From NCBI GenBank assembly GCA_044229235.1, contig JBGATH010000011.1, forward strand, positions 1 to 64,000: a stretch of 64,000 nucleotides of DNA, written 5' to 3'. This document shows positions 40,523-50,151 of this stretch, in pieces. Positions within the stretch are counted from its first letter, which is position 1. The number at the start of each line of letters is the position of its first letter. The notes below the pieces were generated by a model that worked only from the letters and a program-made list of their open reading frames with translations, had not been told where the DNA came from and searched no databases. The translations under genes and the position numbers were made by a program. Source of the DNA: UKL13-2 sp044229235 (GTDB lineage: Bacteria; Pseudomonadota; Gammaproteobacteria; Burkholderiales; Usitatibacteraceae).

Positions 40523-42864
40523 CAAAAGATCTGGTTCTTCACTTCCTCGGAGGGCCGATTTGCTTCGCGCAGGCTGGCCGGGCCTTCGTTCAGGTTGCCC
40601 TGGGATTCCGCGTAAACAAACTCAAGCACCGGCTTTCCATCCTTACCCAGTTCCCCAGCTAGCGGCAGCATCACAATTCCACTCGGTGGCTCGAATGGCT
40701 CCTCTTTGGCACCCTTCAGGGCCTTGGCCATGTAACTCATCCAGATCGGCAACGCCGCCTGTCCACCCGTTTCATTGTTGCCCAGGTCTGCCGGGTTGTC
40801 ATAGCCGATCCAGGAGATCGCAACCAACCCGGGATTGAAGCCTGCGAACCATGCGTCGTAGTGATCGTTGGTGGTGCCAGTCTTGCCGGCGAGATCGGTT
40901 CGTCCCAGCGACATTGCTCGCGCCGCGGTGCCGCTGCGCACCACTTCACGCATCAGACTGGTCATGATGAAAGCGTTGCGCGGGTCAATGACCCGCTCCG
41001 CATACTTTTGACCATCGGCAGGTGCATCGGCCTCGGGCGGCACCCGTTCTGGTGATGCTTCGAACAGTACACCGCCTTTGTCATCGGTGATCTTGCTGAT
41101 GAAGTATGGTTTGATTCGGTAGCCGCCGTTGGCAAAAACCGAATAGCCGGCAGCCATTTGCAACGGCGTTGCCGATCCCGCCCCGAGTGCCATGGTCAGA
41201 TAGGCCGGGTGTTGCTTGGCGTCAAAGCCAAACCGGGTAATGTAGTCTTGCGCGTAGGCGGGCGTGATCGCCTGCAGGATGCGAATCGAGACCATATTCT
41301 TGGACTTGGCGAGGGCCGTCCTCAGACGCATCGGCCCTTCGTATTTGCCGTCGTAGTTCTTGGGTTCCCATACTTGGCCCCCGTTCCGGCCGGGATCAAA
41401 TACTACGGGCGCATCGTTAACGATCGTTGCCGGGGTAAAGCCTTTTTCCAGCGCCGCCGAGTAGATGAACGGCTTGAAGCTGGAACCCGGCTGGCGCATG
41501 GCCTGGGTAACATGGTTGTACTTGTTCGCGACAAAATCGAAGCCGCCAGCAAGCGCCCGAATCGCGCCGTCTTTCGGATCCAGCGATACCATGGCCGCTT
41601 CAACGCGTGGCAACTGAGTCAGAAACCAGTTTCCCTTTTCGTCGAGAGCCAGACGAATAATCGAGCCCCTCACCGGCTTGAGGGGTGAAGCTTTCTCCGC
41701 CAGAACGCGCGCGGCAAATTTCAGAGCCTCCCCGGAAAGCGTAATACTGTCGCCGCGTTTGGTGTGAGCGATCACTTGCTTAGCATCGATTTCCAGAATG
41801 ACCGCTGGCATCAATTCGCCAACCACGTCTTTTTCCTGTAGCGCTTCTTCGGCTGCTTCCTCGGCCTCTTCCCTGTCCGCCGGCAGGCGCACCAATCCCT
41901 CCGGCCCACGGTAACCGTGGCGCCGGTCATACTCCAGCACGCCGCGGCGGAGCGCCTGATTTGCGGCCTCCTGATCAACCCGCCGGATGGTGGTGTACAC
42001 CCGGATGCCGCTCACATAAGCACGCTCACCATACTGCTCAAATACTTCGTGGCGCGCCATTTCCGCCACGTGCTCAGCGTTCACGGGATACATTTGGCGT
42101 TCCCGGTTGAACCTCAGTACCTGTGCCTTGGCGTCCTTCAGGTTCGCTTCGGTGAGGTAGCCCAATTCATTCATGCGCCGCAATACATATTGTTGCCGCA
42201 ACGTCGCCCGCTTCAGGTTGTTGAACGGGTTGTACTGGGACGGCGCCTTGGGAATGCCAGCGAGCATCGCCGCTTCGGAAGGAAGCAGTTGATTCAGGTC
42301 TTTGCCGAAATAGACGCGACTGGCGGCAGCGAATCCGTGTGCCCGATTTCCCAGAAATATGTGATTCAGGTAGATCTCCAGGATCTTGTCTTTAGGCAGG
42401 TTGGCCTCGATCTTGTAAGCGAGCAACCACTCTGAGACCTTGCGGGTGAGTGTAACCTCGTTCGTCAGGAAGAAATTTCGCGCCACCTGTTGGGTGATGG
42501 TGGAGGCCCCGCCTTTCACCTTTCCCTGGGTGATGATCCCGCTCGCGGCGCGGACTATGCCAATGAAGTCCACACCACCGTGTTGATAAAAACGCTCGTC
42601 TTCAGCCGCAATGACGGCTTGTTTCATCACATCTGGGAAATCCTGGATCTTCACAAACAGGCGTTTCTCTTCCCCGAACTCGCCGATGACGTCTCCTTCG
42701 AGCGTGTACACTCGAAGCGGCAGCTTTGGGCGGTAATCCGTTACCGCCTCGATTGACGGCAGGTTGGGGTAGATAAGTACTACTGTTAGCGCGACAATGC
42801 CAACGGCGACCATCGCCAGCGATACCAGCAAAATCAAGGGGTAGAACCACCAGCGAAGCGTCAT
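40522..42864 (-). CDS. mrcA: Penicillin-binding protein 1A (class A bifunctional PBP)
   Basis: 780 residues from MTLRWWFYPLILL at 42864; an upstream start at 42954 would add 30 basic residues. One TM (about 5-30), glycosyltransferase domain with EDERFYQHGGVD and KGGASTITQQVARNFFL, an OB-like insertion, then transpeptidase domain with SxxK in GSSFKPF, SxN in SKNMVS and KTG in GKTGTTND. It polymerises and cross-links peptidoglycan at the inner membrane. Divergent from pilM, the standard arrangement in Beta- and Gammaproteobacteria. Confidence 0.96.
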   Translation of the reverse strand: MTLRWWFYPLILLVSLAMVAVGIVALTVVLIYPNLPSIEAVTDYRPKLPLRVYTLEGDVIGEFGEEKRLFVKIQDFPDVMKQAVIAAEDERFYQHGGVDFIGIVRAASGIITQGKVKGGASTITQQVARNFFLTNEVTLTRKVSEWLLAYKIEANLPKDKILEIYLNHIFLGNRAHGFAAASRVYFGKDLNQLLPSEAAMLAGIPKAPSQYNPFNNLKRATLRQQYVLRRMNELGYLTEANLKDAKAQVLRFNRERQMYPVNAEHVAEMARHEVFEQYGERAYVSGIRVYTTIRRVDQEAANQALRRGVLEYDRRHGYRGPEGLVRLPADREEAEEAAEEALQEKDVVGELMPAVILEIDAKQVIAHTKRGDSITLSGEALKFAARVLAEKASPLKPVRGSIIRLALDEKGNWFLTQLPRVEAAMVSLDPKDGAIRALAGGFDFVANKYNHVTQAMRQPGSSFKPFIYSAALEKGFTPATIVNDAPVVFDPGRNGGQVWEPKNYDGKYEGPMRLRTALAKSKNMVSIRILQAITPAYAQDYITRFGFDAKQHPAYLTMALGAGSATPLQMAAGYSVFANGGYRIKPYFISKITDDKGGVLFEASPERVPPEADAPADGQKYAERVIDPRNAFIMTSLMREVVRSGTAARAMSLGRTDLAGKTGTTNDHYDAWFAGFNPGLVAISWIGYDNPADLGNNETGGQAALPIWMSYMAKALKGAKEEPFEPPSGIVMLPLAGELGKDGKPVLEFVYAESQGNLNEGPASLREANRPSEEVKNQIF

Positions 42865-43022
42865 TTTGGCCTGAAAGGTCGCACGTAGAGCGACATTATA
42901 TCGGCGGGGCTTTTGCGGCACGCTGGAAATCAGCCTCCTCCGTGGCACTAGCATGGCAAAACCATGGCAAGCGCGCCGCTGAGTCAGCGATTAAAGCATT
43001 TTCGAGGTTTCAAAGAATTTGC

Positions 43023-43051
43023 TTTACACGTCCACGGCTTGTTGCTAGGAT
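43023..43051 (+). promoter_or_regulatory. Sigma-70 promoter of pilMNOPQ
   Basis: TTTACA (43023-43028) and TAGGAT (43046-43051) are separated by exactly 17 bp, each matching 4-5 of 6 consensus bases. They sit 54 bp upstream of the pilM start in an AT-rich stretch of the gap between divergent mrcA and pilM. Confidence 0.6.
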
Positions 43052-43104
43052 TTAATGTAATTTGTGCGTAATGGGCCGTAAGTTTCAATCACAACAAGGG
43101 CCAT

Positions 43105-44208
43105 GTGACGATCATGCTTAAAGAAAAACTGGCGTCCCAGTTTGATTTTTTGAGTGCGAAGACGCCGCCGCTGATTGGGGTCGACATTAGTTCGTCCTAC
43201 ATCAAGATGGTGGAAATCGCAGAAGCCGGCAAGGGCCTGTACAGGGTGGAGCGCTACGTCATTGAGCCTCTTCCCAAGGACACCGTGACCGACGGCAATA
43301 TCGCCAATATCGAGGCGGCCGGAGAGGTCATGAAGCGCGCGCACAAGCAAATGGCGACGCGAATCAAGAATATCGCCCTGGCTTTGCCCTCATCGGCCGT
43401 TATCACCAAGAAGGTGTTACTTAACGGCAATCAGCGTGAAGAGGACATGGAGTATCAGGTCCAGTCCGAGGCAAACCAATACATTCCGTTCAGCCTGGAT
43501 GAAGTCAACCTCGACTTCCAGATCGTCGGTCCGGCACCGAACAGCGAGGAAGAGGTTGAGGTACTGATCGCAGCCTCCCGCAAGGAAAAAATTGAAGATC
43601 GGGTTGCGGTTGCGGAAGCTGCCGGCCTGAAAACGACCGTGATGGATGTCGAATCCTATGCTTCGCTGGCCGCGTTTGACATGATCAAGGGCTCCGCGAC
43701 GGGCATTGAGGACAAAGACGTCACGGCGATCGTCGACATCGGCGCGCTGACGACACGTGTGACGGTGATGCACGAAGAGCAACAGGTTTATACCCGCGAA
43801 CAGCAGTTGGGCGGGTATCAGTTGACGCAGGATGTCTCCCGCCAATTCGGCATGCCGATGGAAGAGGCGGAAGTGGCGAAGCGAAGCGGCGGGCTTCCGG
43901 ACAACTATCACCCCGACGTTTTACAGCCCTTCAACGAGAAAGTCGTCCTCGAAATATCCCGGGCCCTGCAGTTTTTCTTCACTTCCACGCAATTCAACAA
44001 GGTAGATCACATCCTGCTCGCCGGTGGCTGCGCCATGCTCGACGGGCTCGAGGAAATGGTGGCACAGCGTACGCAAGTGCATACCGTGATTGCCAATCCG
44101 TTTTCGAACATGGCTCTTTCGTCGAAAATCAAACCACGACAGCTGACAATCGATGCGCCCGCGCTGATGGTCGCCTGTGGCCTGGCGATGCGGAGGTTTG
44201 ATCCATGA
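43105..44208 (+). CDS. pilM: Type IV pilus inner-membrane actin-like protein PilM
   Basis: 367 residues (364 if the ATG at 43114 is used). FtsA/actin-like fold: phosphate-1 loop IGVDISSSYIKMVEI, phosphate-2 region VDIGALTTRVTVM and adenosine motif LLAGGCAMLDGLEEMV. It binds the cytoplasmic tail of PilN and links PilB/PilT ATPases to the alignment complex. AAGGG lies close to the GTG at 43105 and 13 bp from the ATG, so the exact start is unsure. The stop overlaps pilN as ATGA. Confidence 0.95.
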   Translation: MTIMLKEKLASQFDFLSAKTPPLIGVDISSSYIKMVEIAEAGKGLYRVERYVIEPLPKDTVTDGNIANIEAAGEVMKRAHKQMATRIKNIALALPSSAVITKKVLLNGNQREEDMEYQVQSEANQYIPFSLDEVNLDFQIVGPAPNSEEEVEVLIAASRKEKIEDRVAVAEAAGLKTTVMDVESYASLAAFDMIKGSATGIEDKDVTAIVDIGALTTRVTVMHEEQQVYTREQQLGGYQLTQDVSRQFGMPMEEAEVAKRSGGLPDNYHPDVLQPFNEKVVLEISRALQFFFTSTQFNKVDHILLAGGCAMLDGLEEMVAQRTQVHTVIANPFSNMALSSKIKPRQLTIDAPALMVACGLAMRRFDP

Positions 44209-44816
44209 TGATGCGAATTAACCTCCTGCCGCACCGCGAAGAGAAGCGGCGTGCGCGCAAGAAGCAGTTCACCATCCTCGCCGGCGCGGCGGCAGCCATC
44301 GGCTTGCTGGCGGCCGCGATGCTCTGGTTCGTCTTCGAGAGCCAGGTCGAGAACCAGAAGGGCCGCAACAAATACATGAATGACGAAATTGCGAAGCTCG
44401 AAAAGCAAATCGAGGAAATTCGCAAGATTCGTGAGGAAACGGCGGCACTGCTTGCCAAAAAGCAAGTGGTTGAGGGGTTGCAAAGTAACCGCTCCGAACC
44501 GGTATACCTGCTGGATCAGCTCCTGCGCCAGCTTCCCGAGGGGCTCTATCTGAAGTCAATCAAGCAGGTAGGCACCAAGGTCAATGTGACCGGGTACGCG
44601 CAGTCCAACGCGCGTGTGTCGGCGTTCATGCGCAATATCGAAGCATCGCCGTATCTGGAAAACCCGAATCTCATCGAAATCAAGGCTGTTTTGCTGAACA
44701 GTCAGCGCGTCAACGAGTTCAGCCTTGATTTCAAGATCAAGCGCGCGAAGCTTGACGACGGCAAGGGCGCGGCCAAAAAGGCAGATCCCGCTAAACCAGC
44801 GGAGAAAAAAGCATGA
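44205..44816 (+). CDS. pilN: Type IV pilus alignment protein PilN
   Basis: 203 residues. Cytoplasmic N-terminus with the PilM-binding motif MRINLLPHREEKRRARKK, a single TM (about 24-45), a periplasmic coiled coil (about 50-90: ENQKGRNKYMNDEIAKLEKQIEEIRKIREE) and a ferredoxin-like domain (about 105-180). It ends in a Lys/Ala-rich tail. It forms a heterodimer with PilO in the inner membrane. ATGA overlaps exist at both ends, indicating translational coupling. Confidence 0.96.
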   Translation: MMMRINLLPHREEKRRARKKQFTILAGAAAAIGLLAAAMLWFVFESQVENQKGRNKYMNDEIAKLEKQIEEIRKIREETAALLAKKQVVEGLQSNRSEPVYLLDQLLRQLPEGLYLKSIKQVGTKVNVTGYAQSNARVSAFMRNIEASPYLENPNLIEIKAVLLNSQRVNEFSLDFKIKRAKLDDGKGAAKKADPAKPAEKKA

Positions 44817-45460
44817 ACAAGTGGCTAGACGAACTCAGGCAACTTGACACCAAGAATCCGGGAAACTGGCCTTGGCCGTTCAAAATCGCCGCCCTGCTGC
44901 TGATCTTCATCCTCATTCTGGTGGCGGCCTACTTCGTGCTCTATCAGGATCAACTGGGCAATCTCGAGACCCTTGAGAAAAAGGAAACCGAGCTCAAGAC
45001 CACGTTCCTCGAAAAGAAGAAGCTCGCGGTGAACCTCGAGGCATACCAGGAGCAACGCAAGGAAATCGAACAGTCCTTCGGTGAGTTGTTGAAGCGACTG
45101 CCGACCCGCTCGGAAATGGATGCGCTGCTGATCGACATCAACCAAGCCGGTTTGGGGCGCGGCCTGCAGTTCGATCTGTTCAAGCCGGCTGCGACCGAAA
45201 CCACAACCGAGTTCTATGCCGAGCGGCCGATCGCGCTGCGCGTGAACGGCAACTACCACGACCTCGGCGCGTTCGCCAGCGACATTTCCAAGCTTCCGCG
45301 CATCGTTCTGCTCAATGACCTGGACGTCAAGCTGAACCTCAAGGACAGCACGCTGATCATGGATGCCACTGCCAAGACCTACCGTTACCTTGATCCTGAG
45401 GAACTGGTCGCGCAGAAGAAGACGGCAAAGGGCGCCCCAGCCAAGGCGGGAGGTAAATGA
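44813..45460 (+). CDS. pilO: Type IV pilus alignment protein PilO
   Basis: 215 residues. One TM (about 22-43: KIAALLLIFILILVAAYFVL), a coiled coil (about 48-90) and a periplasmic ferredoxin-like core (LLIDINQAGLGRGLQFDLFKP.., ALRVNGNYHDLGAFASDISKLPRIVLLNDL) typical of PilO. It partners PilN and contacts PilP. Coupled by ATGA overlaps to pilN and pilP. Confidence 0.96.
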   Translation: MNKWLDELRQLDTKNPGNWPWPFKIAALLLIFILILVAAYFVLYQDQLGNLETLEKKETELKTTFLEKKKLAVNLEAYQEQRKEIEQSFGELLKRLPTRSEMDALLIDINQAGLGRGLQFDLFKPAATETTTEFYAERPIALRVNGNYHDLGAFASDISKLPRIVLLNDLDVKLNLKDSTLIMDATAKTYRYLDPEELVAQKKTAKGAPAKAGGK

Positions 45461-45993
45461 TGAACCGCCAACTCAGAGTTAGCCTGCTTGCAAGCGCGGT
45501 CGCCGTACTGCTTTCCAGTTGTGGCGAAGGCTATTCGGACCTGCGCCAATTCGTGAAAGAGTCAGACAAGAGCGTCGTCAGGAAAATCGACCCGTTGCCG
45601 CAGGTAAAGCCGTTTGCGCCGTTTGCCTATGACGGTTTTGACCTTCCCGATCCGTTCAAGCCGCGCAAGCTCGCCATCCGTCAGAACGATGGCGGTGGCC
45701 TGGCGCCTGACCTGAACCGTCGCAAGGAGCCGCTTGAGGCCTTTCCGCTGGAGCAATTGAAAATGGTCGGCACGCTGTCGCAAGCGGGCGTGATGTACGC
45801 ACTGGTGCGCGCCGAAAAGACTTTGTATCGCGTCAAAAAAGGCAATTATCTTGGCCAGAATTTCGGGTTGATCACTGAGATCACCGATACCGAAGTCAAA
45901 CTCAAGGAAATCGTTCAAGACACCGCCGGAGACTGGACGGAGCGCCAAAGTGTGCTTCCGCTTCTCGAAGGACCCGTGGGAGGTAAATCGTGA
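45457..45993 (+). CDS. pilP: Type IV pilus lipoprotein PilP
   Basis: 178 residues. Lipoprotein signal with lipobox LLSSC (Cys near residue 22), a disordered linker (VRKIDPLPQVKPFAPFAYDGFDLPDPFKPRK, the PilN/O-binding segment) and a C-terminal HR-type beta domain (LEQLKMVGTLSQAGVMYALVRAEKTLYRVKKGNYLGQNFGLITEI) that docks on PilQ. Ends at GTGA overlapping the GTG start of pilQ. Confidence 0.95.
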   Translation: MMNRQLRVSLLASAVAVLLSSCGEGYSDLRQFVKESDKSVVRKIDPLPQVKPFAPFAYDGFDLPDPFKPRKLAIRQNDGGGLAPDLNRRKEPLEAFPLEQLKMVGTLSQAGVMYALVRAEKTLYRVKKGNYLGQNFGLITEITDTEVKLKEIVQDTAGDWTERQSVLPLLEGPVGGKS

Positions 45994-48113
45994 TTCAAAC
46001 AACCCGAACGACCACCGCTTTTCCGGCTGCTGCACGCGCATTTGCGTTGCTGGCGTCGCTGGCTGGCCTGGTTTTCTCTTCCGCAGCCTGGTCACAAGCA
46101 TCGTCCAATGTGCTTGAGTCAGTAAGCACTTCCACGTTGCAGGGGGGAAAGGTTCTGATCAGAGCCAATTTCAAGGAAGCCCTTACTGCCGCGCCGCCGG
46201 GATTTGCCGTCACCAATCCGGCGCGCATCGCGATTGACCTGCCGGGCGTTTCCAACGGCCTCGGAAAAAACACGGTGGATATCGCCGAAGGCGATGTGCG
46301 TTCGGTCAGCATCGCCGAGGTCTCGGGAAGAACCCGGATGGTCGTCAACTTGTCGCGCAGCCTGGGTTACACCACCGCCGTCGACGGCAATGCGCTCATC
46401 GTCACCATTGATGGCGGCCTGCAAAGCGCCATCAAGGACGCCGCGCCGGTAACCAAGTTTGCCGAGCCTGCCGCCAGCGCATCTCAACGGTTCAGCGTGA
46501 AGGATGTCGATTTCCGCCGCGGCCCGGGCGGCGAGGGACGTGTCATCGTCGACCTGTCGTCGGCCTCGACTGGCATCGACATCCGTCGTCAAGGAACGTC
46601 TGTGATCATTGACTTCGTCAACACCAGCGTTCCGCGCAACCTGATTCGCCGCCTCGATGTGGGCGATTTCGCCACCCCGGTGCGGTTTGTCGACATCCTC
46701 GACCAGGGGGCCAATTCGCGCATCCTGATTGAACCCAAAGGGCTGTGGGAATACTCCGCCTACCAGACAGATACCCAGTTCATTGTCGAAGTGAAGCCGC
46801 TGAAAGAGGATCCGAACAAGATGGTGCCTGGCGTGGTGGGTTACGGCGGCGAAAAGCTGTCCCTGAATTTCCAGAACGTCGAAGTGCGCGCCGTGCTCCA
46901 GGTCATTGCTGACTTCACGGGCCTCAACATCATCACCAGTGATACCGTCGGCGGCAGCCTCACCCTGCGTCTCAAGGACGTGCCGTGGGACCAGGCGCTG
47001 GACATCATCAAACAGGCAAAAGGCCTCGGCAGCCGCAAGAACGGCAACGTGGTCGTCATCGCGCCACTGGACGAACTCGCCACGAAGGAAAAACTGGCGC
47101 TCGAGGCCAATCAGCAAATCTCTGACCTCGAGCCCTTGCGCACCGAAAGCTTTCAGCTTTCCTACACCAAGGCCAATGACGTCAAGATGCTCATTTCCGA
47201 CAAGGACCAGCGCATTCTGTCCAAGCGCGGCAACGCGACTGCAGACGTACGCACCAACACGCTGTTCGTCAACGATACAACCGGCAAGCTGGAAGAAGTT
47301 CGCCGGCTGATCACCCAGCTCGACGTGCCAGTCCGCCAGGTCATGATCGAGGCACGTATCGTGATCGCCGATGACAAGTGGGGTTCACAGCTGGGCGCCA
47401 AGTTCAATGTCGCCGCCGGTTCCAGCAGCAATGGGCGTAATTTCGGTGTCGCCGGCAACATCGACAATGCACACAAGATTTCCGCTGGCACCTCCCCGCT
47501 TGGGGCTGATACGCCGATTTCGGTGAATCTGCCTGTTGCGGGTGCAGCCGGTTCGCTCGGCCTTAACATCCTCAACATCGGCAACGGCAACCTGGTCGAA
47601 CTCGAACTGTCGGCGCTGGAGTCTGATGGCCGCGGCAAAGTAGTTTCCAGTCCGCGCATCGTGGCACCGGACAAGAAAAAGGCAACCATCACGCAGGGCA
47701 CTGAAATCCCCTATACGACCCAGGCGGCCAGCGGTGGCACCACCGTGTCATTCAAGCCGGCCATTCTCTCCCTGGACGTCACGCCTCAGATCACACCGGA
47801 CGACAAGATCCTGATGGACCTCGATATCAAGAAAGACTCTGTCGGCCAGATCGTGACGACGCCTGGCGGCAACGTACCGTCGATCGATACCAAGACGCTG
47901 AAGACCTCGGTGCTGGTAGACAACGGTGACACGGCGGTGCTCGGTGGCATTTTCGAACAGACCACGCGCACGGACGTGACCAAAGTGCCGATTCTTGGCG
48001 ATATCCCCATCATCGGCAATTTCTTCAAGAAAACGCAGAAGCAGCAGGACAAGACCGAGTTGCTGATCTTCATTACGCCCAGAATCATCAAGGAGTCGCT
48101 GAACCTGCGATAA
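45990..48113 (+). CDS. pilQ: Type IV pilus secretin PilQ
   Basis: 707 residues, GTG start. Signal peptide (about 1-38, ending SSAAWSQA), two AMIN domains (about 45-150 and 170-270) that bind peptidoglycan, STN/N0 domain (LSLNFQNVEVRAVLQVIADFTGLNIITSD), N1 (secretin_N) domain, and the secretin barrel (about 470-705) with VPILGDIPIIGNFFKKT near the end. It forms the outer-membrane pore for the pilus. A terminator-like hairpin lies 28 bp after the stop. Confidence 0.97.
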   Translation: MIQTTRTTTAFPAAARAFALLASLAGLVFSSAAWSQASSNVLESVSTSTLQGGKVLIRANFKEALTAAPPGFAVTNPARIAIDLPGVSNGLGKNTVDIAEGDVRSVSIAEVSGRTRMVVNLSRSLGYTTAVDGNALIVTIDGGLQSAIKDAAPVTKFAEPAASASQRFSVKDVDFRRGPGGEGRVIVDLSSASTGIDIRRQGTSVIIDFVNTSVPRNLIRRLDVGDFATPVRFVDILDQGANSRILIEPKGLWEYSAYQTDTQFIVEVKPLKEDPNKMVPGVVGYGGEKLSLNFQNVEVRAVLQVIADFTGLNIITSDTVGGSLTLRLKDVPWDQALDIIKQAKGLGSRKNGNVVVIAPLDELATKEKLALEANQQISDLEPLRTESFQLSYTKANDVKMLISDKDQRILSKRGNATADVRTNTLFVNDTTGKLEEVRRLITQLDVPVRQVMIEARIVIADDKWGSQLGAKFNVAAGSSSNGRNFGVAGNIDNAHKISAGTSPLGADTPISVNLPVAGAAGSLGLNILNIGNGNLVELELSALESDGRGKVVSSPRIVAPDKKKATITQGTEIPYTTQAASGGTTVSFKPAILSLDVTPQITPDDKILMDLDIKKDSVGQIVTTPGGNVPSIDTKTLKTSVLVDNGDTAVLGGIFEQTTRTDVTKVPILGDIPIIGNFFKKTQKQQDKTELLIFITPRIIKESLNLR

Positions 48114-48141
48114 GCAGAACGCACGCGCAGCCAGTATTGAC

Positions 48142-48173
48142 GGGGCGCTCGCAAGGGCGCCCCGTTTCATTTG
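48142..48173 (+). terminator. Intrinsic terminator after pilQ
   Basis: GGGGCGC (48142-48148) pairs with GCGCCCC (48157-48163), followed by GTTTCATTTG. The U-rich tail is interrupted, so termination may be partial and allow some read-through into aroK. Confidence 0.55.
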
Positions 48174-48217
48174 ATAATCTCGAGCACGGCGCGCCTTGCG
48201 CGATTGCGGTCACTTCA

Positions 48218-48796
48218 ATGCGCGAACTCGAAAACATCCATCTTGTCGGCATGCCCGGCTCAGGTAAAAGCAGCGTCGGTCGTGGGCTGGCTCGGCGCCT
48301 CGGGCTCAATTTCGCCGATGCGGATGACGAAATCGTCGCGCGTACCGGCGTGTCCATCGCCACCATCTTTGAGCTGGAAGGCGAAGCAGGCTTTCGTGCG
48401 CGCGAAGCCCAGGTTCTGGCGGAGCTGTGCGCGCGATCGGGGCAGGTTATTGCCACCGGCGGCGGCGCAATCCTGTGCGCCGACAATCGCGAGGTATTGC
48501 GGCGGCGCGGGGTGGTGGTCTACCTGCATGCCTCGCTTGAACACTTGCGGCAGCGCACGCACCGGGATACGCGCCGTCCGCTGCTTCAGGCCGGCAATCC
48601 TGCGGTGGTTCTGGCCTCCCTGCTGGAAAAGCGCGAGCCGCTCTACCGCGGTTTGGCTGACATCGTGGTTGAAACGGGGAGGCAAAGCGTCGGCAAACTG
48701 GCGCTGGAAATAATTGCCGCATTGGCACATGCGAAACTATGGCCTGGCGAGACGCGCGCGCCGGCACTGCCAGAACAACCCGAATCCCAGGAATGA
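48218..48796 (+). CDS. aroK: Shikimate kinase
   Basis: 192 residues. Walker A GMPGSGKSSVGR (about 10-21), shikimate-binding DADDEIV, then GGGAIL and the lid RTHRDTRRPLL. It phosphorylates shikimate in aromatic amino-acid synthesis. The start is the ATG at 48218 (MRELENIHLVG); upstream in-frame codons lie in the pilQ terminator. The C-terminus extends about 15 residues beyond the usual end (Ala/Pro-rich). The stop overlaps the aroB start as ATGA. pilQ-aroK-aroB is a conserved order. Confidence 0.95.
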   Translation: MRELENIHLVGMPGSGKSSVGRGLARRLGLNFADADDEIVARTGVSIATIFELEGEAGFRAREAQVLAELCARSGQVIATGGGAILCADNREVLRRRGVVVYLHASLEHLRQRTHRDTRRPLLQAGNPAVVLASLLEKREPLYRGLADIVVETGRQSVGKLALEIIAALAHAKLWPGETRAPALPEQPESQE

Positions 48797-49896
48797 CCTC
48801 CGCATCAGACCAGATCCTCCGCGTTTGCCTCGGTGAACGCAGTTACCCGATACACATCGGAGCAGGCCTCCTGGGTGATGCGAAGGTATTCGCGCTGGCA
48901 CCTGGGTCGCGGGTCGCGCTGGTAACCAACGAAACGCTTTGGCCGGTGTTCGGCGATGCCTTGGAGTCAATCCTGCAACGCGCCGGCGTGAATGTGTTGC
49001 CAATCGTGCTGCCGGACGGCGAGGCTTTCAAGGATTGGGCGACGCTCAATCGGATTTTCGACGCGCTTCTCCAACACCGCTGCGATCGCAAGACAATCCT
49101 GCTCGCACTTGGTGGCGGCGTGATCGGTGACATCGCCGGATTCGCCGCCGCGACCTATCAACGCGGCGTGCCTTTCATACAGGTGCCGACCACCCTGCTG
49201 GCGCAGGTCGACTCCTCAGTTGGCGGCAAAACGGCAATCAATCACCCTCTGGGCAAGAACATGGTCGGCGCCTTTTACCAGCCGCTGCGTGTGGTCATTG
49301 ACACGGGAACGTTGCAATCCCTGCCGGATCGCGAATTCCGCTCCGGGCTTGCCGAGGTTATCAAGTATGGCCTGATCCTCGATGCCGCTTTCTTCGCCTG
49401 GCTGGAGCAGAACATGCGCGCGCTGGTCGCGCGCGATCCCGCTGCACTGGCCTACGCTGTTCGCCGCTCCTGCGAAATCAAGGCACAGGTGGTGGCTGCC
49501 GACGAGCGCGAAACCGTCAGGGATGGTGGCCGCGCGCTATTGAATCTCGGGCACACGTTTGGTCACGCCATTGAAGCTGCGCTGGGATACGGGTGCTGGC
49601 TGCACGGCGAGGCGGTCGCCTGCGGAATGGCGCTGGCCGCTCGCCTGTCCCATCAGCTCGGGCGGCTGGAAGCAGGAGAATGCCAACGCGCTGTTGCCGT
49701 GATCGAGGCCGCCGGGCTGGCAACTGAGTTGCCTCCGATCGCCCCGGACGTCATGCTTGACCACATGGGGCGCGACAAAAAGAATGAGGACGGCGCCATC
49801 CGCCTGATTCTGCTGACGCGGATCGGCGCTGCGTGCGTGGACAGTTCCGTCACGGCAGCAGGCCTGCAGAGTTTCCTGGCAACCGAAAAACTCTAG
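48793..49896 (+). CDS. aroB: 3-Dehydroquinate synthase
   Basis: 367 residues, full length. NAD-binding LALGGGVIGDIAGFAAATYQRGVPFIQVPTTLLAQVDSSVGGKTAINH (catalytic Lys region), zinc ligands in LNLGHTFGHAIEA and the C-terminal MGRDKKNEDGAIRLILL are all present. It cyclises DAHP to 3-dehydroquinate. Coupled to aroK by ATGA. Its last codons, AAA CTC TAG, are the left edge of a palindromic element, so the stop codon lies in the repeat. Confidence 0.96.
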   Translation: MTSASDQILRVCLGERSYPIHIGAGLLGDAKVFALAPGSRVALVTNETLWPVFGDALESILQRAGVNVLPIVLPDGEAFKDWATLNRIFDALLQHRCDRKTILLALGGGVIGDIAGFAAATYQRGVPFIQVPTTLLAQVDSSVGGKTAINHPLGKNMVGAFYQPLRVVIDTGTLQSLPDREFRSGLAEVIKYGLILDAAFFAWLEQNMRALVARDPAALAYAVRRSCEIKAQVVAADERETVRDGGRALLNLGHTFGHAIEAALGYGCWLHGEAVACGMALAARLSHQLGRLEAGECQRAVAVIEAAGLATELPPIAPDVMLDHMGRDKKNEDGAIRLILLTRIGAACVDSSVTAAGLQSFLATEKL

Positions 49897-49953
49897 CACT
49901 GGCGCGGTTCTTCAAGCCATTTTGCCCCGCAAGCCGCGCCAGTGCTCGATCTT
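49888..49953. repeat. 66-bp palindrome, copy 4, degenerate (overlaps aroB stop)
   Basis: Left arm AAACTCTAGCACTGGCGCGG; right arm CCGCGCCAGTGCTCGATCTT. The core is CAAGCCATTTTGCCCCG. The arms still pair over CACTGGCGCGG/CCGCGCCAGTG. The aroB TAG (49894-49896) is inside. A further half-arm, CCAACATTGGCGC, occurs at about 49989-50001. Confidence 0.75.
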
Positions 49954-50151
49954 CGTCGTCGGGAACTTCGGGAAACCGTCGCGAGCGGCCAACATTGGCG
50001 CCTCGTTAGCAGGGTTTTGCGATGCACAGCTTCGCGCCGGCAGACGCCAGAGCGCTATGCCGGGCGCGGGGAATGGCGGACGCGGGCGACGGTGCGCAGA
50101 GCACCCGAAGTGCGTAATTTGCGCCGCGCAGCGTTTCATGGAAGTTCCCGG

